From positions 8,385,501 to 8,449,500 of the forward strand of contig NC_084939.1 in NCBI RefSeq assembly GCF_958298935.1: 64,000 bases of DNA, in the 5' to 3' direction. Below, piece by piece: positions 46,392 through 58,296 of this stretch; position 1 is the first letter of the stretch, and every line of letters begins with the position of its first letter. Source of the DNA: Phragmites australis (taxonomy: Eukaryota > Streptophyta > Magnoliopsida > Poales > Poaceae). The translations under genes and the position numbers were made by a program. The notes beneath the pieces were generated by a model. The model saw only the letters and a list, made by a program, of their open reading frames with translations, was not told the DNA's origin and did not search any database.

Positions 46392-48857
46392 GTTCCCACC
46401 ACCATGGTTGAACAACACCTCAATCATAGTTCTCATCACTATGATTGATCAAACCAACCAAATCATTAAGTTCTAATCATGTGAGGTTTTCCTTGCTAGT
46501 CGTAACTGTGAGTATGGTTGATTGACTGATTTTACACTATATAGAGGTTGTACATTTTACCCAAAAGTTATGATCAACTCTTTTTATTGTACCTATCAGT
46601 ACCTTACACACTTTTGAGGTGTGCAATAAGAGACCACTACAAAACCTTTACAAAGCTACTCTCAACATGTGCATACCCACTAAGGTTTCACCACCACGTG
46701 AATACGCCTCATCAATAGAATACCCCTCTTGCGCCTTATGAAAACTCTAGAAGTACACCCTTCCATAAACCAAAACTATAACCATAGCGACAAGGATGTT
46801 AAAGGAAAACTAGGATAAAGTCAAACTTTTATGATTCCTAGCAATATTATAAGCATGCATATTTGTAAAATAAAACATTTTAAAAATTAGGGTCAATATG
46901 GTCAAGGATACAACTTGCCTTCATAATGCTCAGTTGGATCTTCAAAGTCTTGGTACTAAAGTCCTAGCTCCTCTGGAACAGTGACGTCTACTCACGGACA
47001 TAAGAGAAAAGGCAATAAATAAACACCAATATCAAAAATAACCAAATAGCACACAACATTCATCATCACACAAAATATTATGTTTTTCTAGAAATTTTAG
47101 CAAAAGAACGAATCAAATCAGAGCTATGACTGACATGTTACAGCTTTCAAAACATTAAAACAATACAAAAAGGTTAACTACATGTGAAACTTTGTGATTA
47201 GAAATTTTTTTCTAGAATTTTTCGGAAGCGATCTATGATTTTCTGGGATTTTCTAAGATTTTTCTAAGATTAATTTGAATTTTTTAATTATTAAACTATA
47301 TAAAAACATTAAACATTACTAAACCAATTTCCAAAATTTATCCTAATTTATAATTATTTTTATTAGAAATCTAATTATTTCGTAATATATAAGATATATG
47401 ATGTCATCATGCAAAAAAAAAACTAAATGTTGATTGCGCTTGTTGACTAAGCACGCTATGCTAATATGGGTGATACCTTAATAAAACTATCGATGTGGCA
47501 TGTCGATGTGGCTTGGCTAAACTGGCGGAATTAGAGTTCATTAAACTTATAATGTTTGATCTAGATCTGACGGTTGAGATCTAATCTAACGAGGGGTACG
47601 TGTCCTTCTCATCATGACTGCGCACTATTAATCCGACGGTGTTGACTCGATCACGCTCGGATCTGGAGTAAAACAGGGCGGCGATGACTCGCGATGGCGG
47701 CAGACGGCCGAAAACCCATCAGAGTTGAGCTCCCGTGGTCAGATCTCAATGGCGAGTTATGGAAAAGCATCGGGAAGGGTCAGCAAACTCATCTAGCTAC
47801 GTTTCATCGTGGTTGAGGTCTCAGTGTAGCTAGCGATGAGTGACAGCGGTTAAACTTTGCAGAGCTCATCGGAGAAGAGCTTCTGGCGGCGAATTCACAT
47901 CGGCTAGATGGGCAAAAACTTTGGGATGGCGAGTGGAGGGGCTCTCGGCTCAAATATATACTCGGTAAGGGGTAGGGGCTCGTAATCAATTCGAATTAGA
48001 TTTTGAGGCAACGGGTTTGATCCGAGCTCGATCTCTCCATTTAAATTGGCTCGGTTGGAGATAGGTTGGGCAAAAGAACGTATGTGGCTCCTAAAATCTT
48101 TGTACTAGCTTATAAAGATTTTCGCGTGCGGATTTGTCTGAATTGACTTGGATTTGGTTCGGTCCGTAGTTCATTCCCTACTCGTAACTCGTGTTTGACT
48201 CGGGCTTGATCGGATTCCATCCAGGATATTGCTTCCAAAAGCTATGGCGGTCTCATTTGATCAATCTCCTGGTGGAGTCTGGCTTAGACATGATGCCTTG
48301 TCGTGGCATTTTCCTCATTGTCGTCTGTGAGTCAGGCATGAACAGAGAGAGGGAGAGGAGGGCGAGCGAGAGGAAGGAGGTGGTTGGTTATTCCAGGCTG
48401 GGCGACGCACGCGTACGAAACGGGCTAGAAATGGTGTCTTGGCCCAGAGCGAACAGAGGAGGGAGGGTGAGAGAGAAAAGGAAGTGGGCCACTTGGGTGG
48501 ACAAGAAAAGGAGAGGGAGATGGGCTAGGGTTATGGATTCAGCCCGAGAAGCTTTCTCTTTTTCCTTTTCTTTTCTTTTCTATTTTTTCTTGTATTTCCT
48601 ATGTATGTTTATATATAATATATATATATTTGCTTGAAAATGTTTGATTATATGTATGTATGCATTTTTATAAAGTATATTAAATAATATACATGATTTA
48701 CATATATGAGTACCAATTCCAAAAAGAGTTAAACCTTGTTGCATATGTATATTTATATATGCATATATATACTTCTCTAAGGTTTTATTTACATTGCTAT
48801 TTATATTCTTTGTATAAAAATAATTTTTGTTTATGTTAAGAAATTTGGGTTGTTGCA
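46392..48857 (+). mobile_element. 5'-truncated LTR of a family related to the solo LTR
   Basis: Layout and words resemble 40440-42925: TTTTACACT..AGAGGTTGT, GAGATCTAATCT, then CGGCGATG-type GC-rich DNA. It ends in a purine/pyrimidine tract and GGGTTGTTGCA at 48857. Open frames inside (such as 48191-48637) are compositional. Confidence 0.5.
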
Positions 48858-49025
48858 CGTTGAACTTTTATTGTCATGTTTTTACCACATATGATGTAAT
48901 GTGCCATGATGGAAGGAACTTTGTTATGTTAAGTTTGTCGTTTTTTAATTATTGATGTATTGCCATTTTCTGTTTGGTTTAATGCATGTTTCGTGAAGAC
49001 TAATTATGTTTTGGATTTGCATGTA
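48858..49025 (+). other. Short unassigned stretch
   Basis: AT-rich, no feature seen. Confidence 0.4.
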
Positions 49026-49545
49026 TGGCTCCTGCCCACCCCAAGCTACGCTCCTACCTAGCTGCTGTGGAGATGACCGAGCTTTTAGGTACTACAACCA
49101 TGGGTTCTGGACGAGCTCATGAGGCTAGATGAGCATTGGATCCCCAGGTTTGCAACATATTCCTTGCACGTCCTTCAATTCTTACTTGAGCAAGTCCTTT
49201 GCTTAGTATATTTCATTTGCAGGTTGCGCGATGCTAGGCTTCTCATGCTCTGCATGCTTGTGCAGGTGGATGCTGGGCTCGGGGGAGTAGAGTACAAGTG
49301 GTGTTTCAGCTTCGAACATGCCCTACTGGCAGCACTTGTTGACAGGTGGCGAACAAAGGAGCACATGTTCCATCTCCTGTGCAGGGAGATGACGCCTGCA
49401 CTTCATGACGTCTTGATCCTGCTTGACCTAACTTGTGCGGGTCATGTAGTGGGTGTGAGGAATGTTTTAGAGCCGTTGTCCTGAGGGATGGCCTTCCCCC
49501 ATTAAGGATGTTACCCGGGTCAAAGAAGACGGTAGTGGAGCTCCT
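49026..49545 (+). pseudogene. Plant mobile domain (PMD, aminotransferase-like) fragment
   Basis: Frames read LDEHWIPRF, then LRDARLLMLCMLVQ, and FEHALLAALVDRWR with THxFHLxCxEMTP-like MFHLLCREMTPALHDVLILL. This is the conserved core of PMD proteins, which occur in host genes (MAIL1 type) and inside transposons. It ends at a stop after VRNVLEPLS (49482), and similar sequence goes on after it. A likely intron (GTTTGC...TTTGCAG, about 49148-49223) splits it. Given the setting it is probably transposon-borne. The C-terminal two thirds are absent. Confidence 0.55.
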
Positions 49546-51894
49546 CTCGAGAACCACTGCAGCGGTCTACGCCAAAGAAGACGGCCATGGTGACGGTGAC
49601 TGATGGCTAGGGTTAAACCCTACCTAGCCGTGGGTTGGCCTGAGAGAGGGGAAGGGCCAATCTGGGGGAAAACGTGGAAGAGAAGCACCGGGAGGCCACG
49701 ACAAAGATGACCCAATAATGAGGAAGTTGATGGAAGGGCCAAGGTAGCACAGCTGATGCGACCGAGATGATAGGGAGCAAGAGGGGGGAGTTAGTTGAGA
49801 AAGTGAGATATGAGAAGGAAACAATAGCCAGGTCAGCCGAGTCTCTTACCCGACCTGACCGGGGCAATGGCGGCAAAAGGAAAGGCTGGGTGGCGTCGGG
49901 CCTTAGCAAGCCGACCCAATATGGGGACCGACGAATTGGTCCCAATGGGCCAATCCAAATTGGCCAGCAAGGCCAGATGGTGGTGAGCCTTAACAAGCTG
50001 ACCCAATTTGAAGGGCTAATCAAATTGGGCCCTAAGGATCAACTCGAGTTGGGCCCAATTGAGCAAAAACGTTGGACAGAACCTCGACAAGCCCATTTCA
50101 AAAATAAATAGGCCTTCCCTTTATTCATTTCTAGTTTTTAATTTCTGTTTTGAAAATAAGTGTTTTAAAAATATGGAATCAATTCTAGGAAAATTCATTA
50201 AAGCTGATTAAAAATATGGAATCAATTTTCTAAACATTAATAAATGTTTAGAAAACAAGAAAAATATTATTAATTGTATTTTTTTTCCTAACTTGAGTTT
50301 AAAATTAACACAAAATTCCCTAAAGACCTTGGGAGCCTTCTAGAGTCTTGTTCAAGGTTTCGGGAATGTGACCTTAAGACGCAAATGCTAGTTCCTTAAA
50401 GAATACCATAAGTAAACATCACCTTATCAAATCCTTCTATTTGATTTTCCCAGCATTGGACAAACCTCAGAATATCAGACTTCATCTGGTTTCTAGCACT
50501 CCGATAACTTTGTTGTTCCAGGCTAGTCTCAATCCTTGCTCATCTTAATGAACTAATTTGCATGAGTTTTGAAAATCCTGTACTACGAACTAATCACATG
50601 CATGATCAATCTGAAATTGTTGAACCTGACTAATGACTATGAAACGTGAGATCTTCGGATCTAGAATGAGTGCTAGAGAGACGATGCTTGTCTCACTGGC
50701 TTTGAATGCCTCACTACTATCTCAATATGTGATTAGGTAATCAACCCCATGTGTTGATCACCTTGTGCCATAATTGTGCATTAATTACATACCTGACTTA
50801 GTTGGGCTTAACCAATTAGCACCTATGGTGGAGTTATAGTTATATATTTCTGCTTAGTAAATATATGCGGGCCATTCATCAGTTGGTGGTCAGTGACTTA
50901 GTCCCTCTGTTTTTGAGGGGATGAGAGGATACGATCGCTAATTTGCATTGGTCTCAGTTCCCCTAGATCAGTCCTAGAGTAACCTGCTAATGGTGTGGAA
51001 AAGTTCATGTTGGCATTGATCATGTCAGGCACATCTCAGAATGTGAGAAAAAAGGAGATAATATGTTGTTCTGTGGGTAGAGTAATACACCTCTGGCCAG
51101 AGTCTAGAATGTGACTGTCACTCCCTACTTTTAAGTTAAGAAGCTATGCTCACAGTAGAAAAAGGAACCGCTACTTGGTTCTACCCTATGGTGATTCAGC
51201 CACAAGTCTCACCTTAAAACTGGACCTTTCTAACCACACTCTTGCAAAATGCATTGGTTATCCTTGGATAACTCTTCAGAATAAGTGGTAACACTGCGAA
51301 CCCCCATTGACTCATCTTTGAATGTGTGTGCTTGCTATTTATGGGATTTGTTGAGTAAGTTCGTACTCATATTTGCTATCTCCTTAATATAGATAGAGGG
51401 GTAAGATATAGACTTAAACTACCCTCAATTATAAGATGGCTATGAAGACAGCATCGAGTCGGAAGTTGGAAACCCTTGAGAAGGAGTTCCATACAAGACG
51501 CGGATGGTTGAGGAGTTCTACGAAGTCTAACCGTAAGATTAAGAAATATGTTGGGATGGGATGGAAACTTTGACCTGCCCTTGAGACATGTGACTTGTGT
51601 CTTCCAGGACCATGTTAAATAAACTTAATGGTACTTAATCTATAAAGTGACCTTAAGTGATAATGACTTTTGTCTATAGTCCCCCTACATTGCTTCTGCT
51701 ATTTTACTATGATGTGTCAATAGTTCAGTAAGCTCGTTTACTAGAGCAATGACCGTAGACATGACATTTTTACCTCCAAAGTGGAATGTTGTGTCGCTAC
51801 ACTATTGACTTCTAAAATTCACTAAAAGATAAAATTTATATGCGGTCGCAATAGATCGGAATTTTTCAAGCGGGTACAAAGTCCTGGTGCCAAT
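49546..51894 (+). mobile_element. Degraded LTR-like sequence
   Basis: 49600-50100 is GC-rich. 50100-51890 has the style of a long gypsy LTR (AGACAGCATCGAGTCGGAAG, TTGAGAAGGAGTTCC, as near 46100). Ends are not recognised, so the label is tentative. Confidence 0.35.
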
Positions 51895-52781
51895 CACTAC
51901 TACAAAAACTATTTTTTGGTATACCTAGGGTGTCTTTCCATACGTGGCTCATATGATAAATTGCCTGAGCAGGCCCCTACGGCTGCTTAGGATAACTGTA
52001 TGTGGAGATGGGATGATTTCTACAGGTGGTTTCTTATGTGAACCGCCTCTGAAATAGATGATAATTTATCTTAAAAAATTCATAACTTTTTTAATATGAA
52101 ATTGGATGAGGACAAATTTTATATATCTCGACGAGATCTACAACTTTGTAGTTGAAGACTTTTCATTTGAGGTTATTTAGATGTCCAATTGTTTGAAGTT
52201 TTAGATAGAAAAGATCAAAAGGATTGCATATGCTATTAGTATCACTAGTACTTCTGTGGTGGGATGGTAATGACGTATCGTGCGAGCTGAAAGATCTCGA
52301 GTTCGAGTACCACGAACCGCACGCGTGTGTATTTCGCGTGGCTTGCGACTTCATGGCCGAGAGGGGTGCCTAGTTGGGCCAAAAAGTTGGTTTTTTTTTA
52401 GCAAAAAAATATTGATTTAAGGACCGATTATCAGAGGTGGCCCGCTTAAAAAACCGCATGTAGAAAGCTATTACCATATGTGGTTCCTTAATTGAACCAC
52501 CTGTTAAAAACCTATTATCGAATGCACCGTCTGTGGTAATAGATTTTCACAAACGGTCTCTTTTATGCATGTGAAAAAATTGTGTATTTTCACAGGCCTT
52601 CGACTACCACAGGTGGTTCCTTAAGCGAATCATATGTGAAAAACTATTATCACAGGCGCTATGCAATCTCTTTTATACCTATAAAAATTATCTATTTTTA
52701 CCGCCTTTCGATCAGACACGTATAGCTAAATACATATAAAAATAAATTACTACCTACCTCTGAAAATTATTTTTTATAGTG
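51895..52781 (+). mobile_element. Non-autonomous CACTA element, 887 bp
   Basis: CACTACTACAAAAACTATTTTTTGG at the left and ATTATTTTTTATAGTG at the right. Flanks are AAT and CAT, two of three matching. The interior shares GACGAGATCTACAACTTTGT, TCTCGAGTTCGAGTACC and GGTGGTTCCTTAA motifs with 7477-8707. No gene. Confidence 0.8.
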
Positions 52782-55700
52782 CATATTCCTCCACAGAAAG
52801 ATGGGAGAACAAAATGCCGAAACCAACTTTGTGCTGTGTGCTGTCCCATCGAAGTCCTCAGCATCGTTGCTAATCGCATAAAAGGAAACAATTATAAATA
52901 GTATGATAAAAATGGTTACGTGCCATGCCAACATTGGACCCAAAATCATACATACCAATTGGTATCAGCTTCACTTCGTATATAATTAGCATTGGACCCA
53001 AAATCATACATACCAAAATCATACACATTTTTTAACATGACTTCTTATAAAAAAAATCAGTGAAATTTGTTAAACATCTAATCATATAAAAGTATTTTTC
53101 ATGATGAATCTACTCATATCATTTTCATATGTTGAATACTAGTAATTCTGTACGTGTTAATGGTCAAATTTTTTGAAATTTAATTACACGTATTCTAAAA
53201 CATCTATTTCATTAGAGAGGTAGTAATATATTGTGCAAAAGTTTTTTTTTTTTTTTTTTTTTTTGCGGATCACACATCCGGACAACCTAAAGTAAATCAC
53301 ATGATGTGCCAGCTGTAGCATCACCACAATCTTGCGTACATCTTAGGCGAACAAGTTCATGACAATAAAGCTATTATTCAGAGTGACATTCGAGGTACAC
53401 GTGATGTTATATAGCGTTAAATGTTGATCAATTAAAAAACGATATGTCCAAATTGTCATGGAGTTATGGCCATGCAAGAAAGAATCAAATTCAAAATTAT
53501 AATATACGTAATAGGTTAGAGATATCGTCACTTGAAGCTATTTATACTATCATGCAAGTTCGCCCAACAATCTATGTAAAGCTATTTTAGAAAGTAATTA
53601 CATGATTCCCCCAACATATTCATCAACCTATTTTACCTAGGCAAGCAAAACGTCCATATGGAAGTATGATTTGCTAGAAATTATCATCACCTTAACTGCA
53701 GATATTTAATATAAGATCAAACATGACAAAAGACAGTACACATATAAAACTTTCATATTTTAAGATCAGATGAGACATGAAGAACGACGGAGCAGATGCA
53801 AAACCTCTATAGAATTTCATAACTACAAATTAGATTAGGAATAACAAAAGTTTGCTGCTAGCATGGGAGATATTTTCAGTAGCAACAACTGAGAAGTACA
53901 TGAGAATGGAAAGGGGATGGTAACAACAAAAAAATGCAGAATCTATTGAAGCCCAACATGTTAATATCATAGCAAAAAAGGCTACTAGTAAGTGATAGAT
54001 CACACATCAATCTGCTTGGGTAAAATATCAACACAGTACCTCCAAATGAAGTGACTGGCACATATTCCCTACTAAAATATAGACCTACTTATGCAGTTCG
54101 TTGTTCAAATATGAACATGGCAAGTCATCTTTTCAATGAAGGAACTAGATCTACATGAAGCATCACATAGAGCTCCAGCATATGACCAAACGTCTATTCT
54201 TCATGAAGCAGCAGAATTCTCCATAGCCAAAAGGTGACAAGACCCTTCACAACTTGACATTTGAGGGAAGTTACAAGATTAGACATTAGTATTTACTATT
54301 TAGTACAGCAGTTGCAAGGATGAACAAAAAAGTATATGCAAGTGAGACCATCTGCAATCATGAATTTACTCAGGAAAATCAGTTGCCAGAAGACCTCGGA
54401 CACCAGAAGTAATCTCATAAATGGGCAATAGATGTCAATTTAGACATGCACATGCACATTCACAACATTTCTATTTGTAAAAAACTACAAATAGCATCCG
54501 GAAGATAAGTTCCAACAAGTACTTGGTTGAAGTTCACCAGCCACCACAACTGTCAAATTGTAACCAACATCAGAACTCTACTGCAGATTACAGAAATTAA
54601 TAAACTGACAATTTAGAGTTTCAGACATGATACTGACATCATTTCAATTTGTACAAAATTACAAGTACAGGAAGGTTAAATACCAAAAAGGATTTGGTTA
54701 AAGAACATTTGTTGACCACTGCAAGATGACAACATTGTTATCAAAATCAAATTTTCTTATTGAATCTTTTGAGAATGTTGCGGTGCATAATGCATGTGAT
54801 GACGCATGGATTTGCAACAAAGCTCAACAAATTGAGATAGCTTGATTTAATCACATATTTTTTTTAAGGCCCGTTGGCCCAAATTGGCCATATCTGGTAA
54901 AAAGGTTCCGAGTTTGGTGGGCTGGCCAATTTAGTAATTAGCATCGCATGACAGAAAGGCCAATCAATTTGAGACTCAAATTGGTACCCAGTGATCCAAG
55001 TTCATAAGAACAAACAAACGCCATAAGCAGCCCTTACATACTCAAGATCAGTCTTTATGTGAGAATTGAGATGAACATGAAGTTAACAAATGACAAAAGA
55101 AAATACCAAAATGTTATGCTATCTTAAACTGCAAATGACTTAGGACCATGAAGTTAACAAAATACAGGGACTTAGAAAAAATCGTGACCAGGAATACAAC
55201 AACTGGCCAAAGTACCTAAGTGATGGTTGAAGCAGGATTTACATGACAACTCAAGATCCTAAAGTAAGGCCAGTAATGTGAGGTTCAATTTTCCCATGTT
55301 CAATGCAAGGAAAGATTGCCAGTAATAACCATAGCTCTGAATGCGCAAAGAAAGCCAACACAAATGACTGAAATTGGTTTGATAAAACATAAAAGGCTAT
55401 CAATTGAATGGAAAGCTACATAATACTTCCTAGTCTTATAGATAATGTCCCCAAATTTAATTCTATTGATTGTACTTCACTTCGTTTATGAAATATTGTG
55501 CATCATAGGAACAGAAGTTTTTATCACTTGATTAGTGCAGAAATTGCAACAATCACCCTAAAGTTTTCTAATGTAACGAGCAAGCAATGCACTTCCAAAT
55601 GAATATTCTAAAGAGAACGTTATCCCTACAACATATTTTCTGCACAATTCTCAACACTGATTTTTATATTGAACCTATACCAAAGCCACACAATATTGTC

Positions 55701-56562
55701 AAAATGTACAAATTAGAATATAAAAAACTCAACCAAATACGACACATCACAGCCTGATAAGAGTTGGAAATGGTTTTTCTATAATGCATTTTGAGTTGAC
55801 ATATATAGGTGTAGTCAAGTCATAAACATAAGTTTCAGTATAAAACAATGTACAGGATAGATTCACAGGTCAAACATGACATAAACCAGATTTGACTGAA
55901 ACCACATATACGACATATATTATAATTCTGGCAAAGAATGGTTCTGTAAAGCAGACATTAGAAAGTTAATTGGTGATGAGCTTAGCTGACATAGTACACT
56001 GCTAGCATAAAGCCATATCAGTTTTTGACTTCCACTCACATTTCTTCTTGTTAAAAATACAAATATCTCATTGATTTATATAGGTAGAGATGCCCAGGCA
56101 ACCAGTTTTATCAACATAATATATGACTCATAGCAAGACTAGATATAGCTCTTGCAGACTAGATATAGCTCTTGCAGTAGCATATTGTCAAGCTACGGCG
56201 AAAGGAATACCTTCAATACTCTGGTGTAGATCATTTATAGCACCATGCAAACATCACTACCCTTAATAGCTATCTCATGTTCTCTACATATTACAGATCA
56301 CTCTTCAAAGACAACACTAGGATGTGGCAGGCATATAAGCAATTGCATTCCAGAATAAAGAGTATCAAACTGGGTGTACCTAGACCTCAGTAAACCTGAA
56401 GGTGCACAATGTTCTTCACGTGCAAACCGCACAAAGACAGCATTATTCAAAGTACACAACTCAGACCTAGAATCATAAAGACAACAATAGTGAAATAAAA
56501 AAGAACCCACAAAGAGAGATCACCCAGAGTAACTGACAGCATAGCTGATACCATCCAAGTCC
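52782..56562 (+). other. Intergenic region downstream of the 6PGDH gene
   Basis: AT-rich, without convincing ORFs. It contains a 26-bp direct repeat (ATTGGACCCAAAATCATACA..., 52933-52958 and 52991-53016) and a T23 run (53242-53264). The part next to 56562 must include the 3' UTR of the minus-strand gene, but I cannot set its end. Confidence 0.5.
52933..53016 (+). repeat. 26-bp direct repeat, 58 bp apart
   Basis: Both copies begin ATTGGACCCAAAATCATACA and end TACCAA. Confidence 0.9.
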
Positions 56563-58080
56563 TCAAATGGCACCACCATTGCCCCTTCCCGCCAGCTTGG
56601 TCCATTCCGTATGGAATGAACCTGGACGATCAATGCGCTCATAGGTGTGAGCTCCGAACAGGTCCCTCTGTGCTTGGATCAGATTTGCAGGCAGCCTACT
56701 GCACCTGTAGGTATCAAAGTACGAAAGGCTAGCAGACATTCCTGGAGTGCTAATGCCAGCCTCCACTGCCCGTGCGACAACCCACCTCCACGCATTCTGC
56801 CGCTGCACCATCTCCCTTGCAAACTCCCTGTCCACAATCAAATTGGCCAGCTCAGGGTTCCTGTCGTAAGCCCTTTTGATCCTATCAAGAAACCTTGCTC
56901 GGATAATGCACCCGCCCTTCCAAATCCTCGCAAGCTCAGCAAGGTTAAGGTTCCATCCCTTCTCCACACTCTTAGCTCGAATAAGATTCATGCCCTGTGC
57001 ATAGCTGCAAATCTTCGACGCATAAAGCGCCTGCCTCACCCTATCCACCAGCACCTTCTTATCAATGTTAACTGTCTCCAACAGCCCCGCCGGCATACCC
57101 TCCTCCTCCAGCAGCCCAGCGGCTGCAACCCGCTCGTCCTTCAACCCTGACAAGTACCTGCCATCCAAGGACGCTGCAATCGTGGGTGCAGCCACCGCAA
57201 GCTCTGCCGCCTGCTGCACTGTCCACTTCCCAGTCCCCTTCATCCCAGTCTTGTCGAGAATCTTGTCAACCAGAGCTCCGCCGCTGCTCCCATCCAGCGG
57301 GTCGGTCACGGTGAATATGTCCGCGCTGATCTCAACCAAGAAACTTTCGAGCTCCCCCTTGTTCCACTCAGCAAACACATCAGCAATCTCCGAGTTCGAC
57401 AGCCCACCAACCCGGCGGAGCACGTCATACGCCTCAGCGATGAGCTGCATATCGCCGTACTCGATCCCGTTGTGCACCATCTTGACGAAGTTACCGGCGC
57501 CGCCGGGGCCAACAAACGTGACGCACGCCCCGTCCTCCGTCTGCGCCGCCGCCTTCCCGAGGATGTCCCTGATGTTGTTGTAGGCCTCAACGTGGCCGCC
57601 GGGCATGAGCGAGGGCCCGTTCCGTGCGCCCTCCTCGCCCCCCGAGACGCCCATCCCTAGGTACAGGATCCCCTGCGCCTCGGCCTCCGCAATGCGGCGC
57701 TCCGTGTTCTGGTACCACTCGTTCCCGCCGTCGACTATGGCGTCCCCCGCGTCGAGGTAGGGGGTTAGGGCCGCAATGGTGGCGTCGACGGCGGGGCCCG
57801 CCTGGACGAGGAGCACGACGGTGCGGGGCCGCGCGAGGGAGAGCACGAACCCGCGCGGGTCGTGGTGGCCCAGCACGGGCAGCGCGCCCTCGGACGCGGC
57901 GCGGGAGACCGTGGCGTCCACCTTGGCGGGCGAGCGGTTGTAGACGGAGATCGGGAAGCCCTTCTCGGCGATGTTGAGCGCGAGGTTCTGGCCCATGGTA
58001 GCGAGGCCCGCGAGCCCGATGCGCGGCGGAGGGGACTGCGCCGCCGCGGCCGCGGGTGGCGCCGGCGCCGGGGAGGCCAT
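56563..58080 (-). CDS. 6-phosphogluconate dehydrogenase, decarboxylating
   Basis: Oxidises and decarboxylates 6-phosphogluconate to ribulose 5-phosphate, making NADPH (oxidative pentose phosphate pathway). The 505-residue frame from MASPAPAPP has no intron. Visible are the NADP fold GLAGLATMGQN (22-32), VDGGNEWYQN (116-125), VSGGEEGARNGPSLMPGG (145-162), the catalytic Lys200 and Glu207 in VKMVHNGIEYGDMQ, the GMKGTGKW signature, and the C-terminal RPGSFHTEW. This start is preferred because the protein then has the family's usual length and the ATG sits in GCCGCCAATGG. Closest by recall to the rice isoform with the same MASPAPAP start (G6PGH2). The C-terminus (GNGGAI) has no peroxisomal signal. 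Compartment, plastid or cytosol, cannot be decided from sequence. Confidence 0.97.
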   Translation of the reverse strand: MASPAPAPPAAAAAQSPPPRIGLAGLATMGQNLALNIAEKGFPISVYNRSPAKVDATVSRAASEGALPVLGHHDPRGFVLSLARPRTVVLLVQAGPAVDATIAALTPYLDAGDAIVDGGNEWYQNTERRIAEAEAQGILYLGMGVSGGEEGARNGPSLMPGGHVEAYNNIRDILGKAAAQTEDGACVTFVGPGGAGNFVKMVHNGIEYGDMQLIAEAYDVLRRVGGLSNSEIADVFAEWNKGELESFLVEISADIFTVTDPLDGSSGGALVDKILDKTGMKGTGKWTVQQAAELAVAAPTIAASLDGRYLSGLKDERVAAAGLLEEEGMPAGLLETVNIDKKVLVDRVRQALYASKICSYAQGMNLIRAKSVEKGWNLNLAELARIWKGGCIIRARFLDRIKRAYDRNPELANLIVDREFAREMVQRQNAWRWVVARAVEAGISTPGMSASLSYFDTYRCSRLPANLIQAQRDLFGAHTYERIDRPGSFHTEWTKLAGRGNGGAI

Positions 58081-58296
58081 TGGCGGCTGGGGGATGGGGA
58101 CCTCCGGTTCGGGGTTGGCGGCGGCGAGGTGGTGACGGAGGAGCGGAGACGGGGGAGTGGAGGAGAGATTGGGGAACGGGGGAGGGGAAGTGGGAGATGG
58201 AGGTGTAGAAATATGGCTTGGGCCTTGGGGTTTTGGATGGGATCCCTGTGGTTTACAGTAATTTATGGAAATGGGTTTTAGCCAAAATGGACGCAA
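58081..58296 (-). other. In-frame upstream extension of the 6PGDH frame
   Basis: The 6PGDH frame stays open for 72 more codons to an upstream ATG at 58294-58296. The extension is Ser/Pro-rich (HISTPPSPTSPPPFPNLSST) with few acidic residues until its end. It is most likely 5' UTR with biased composition, but it could supply a transit-peptide-like N-terminus if the first ATG is used. Confidence 0.5.

Noticed and set aside
48191..48637. 148-codon frame rich in Arg and Glu
   Set aside because: Lies in the 3' part of a truncated LTR and ends in a poly-pyrimidine tract; compositional.
49613..50111. 136- and 114-codon frames on both strands
   Set aside because: Opposite-strand frames in GC-rich degraded LTR-like DNA; neither resembles a protein family.
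53242..53264. T23 run as a retroposon tail
   Set aside because: No SINE or processed gene next to it and no target duplication seen.
57065..58281. Long plus-strand frames opposite 6PGDH
   Set aside because: Shadows of the GC-rich 6PGDH coding sequence; no domain and no start context.
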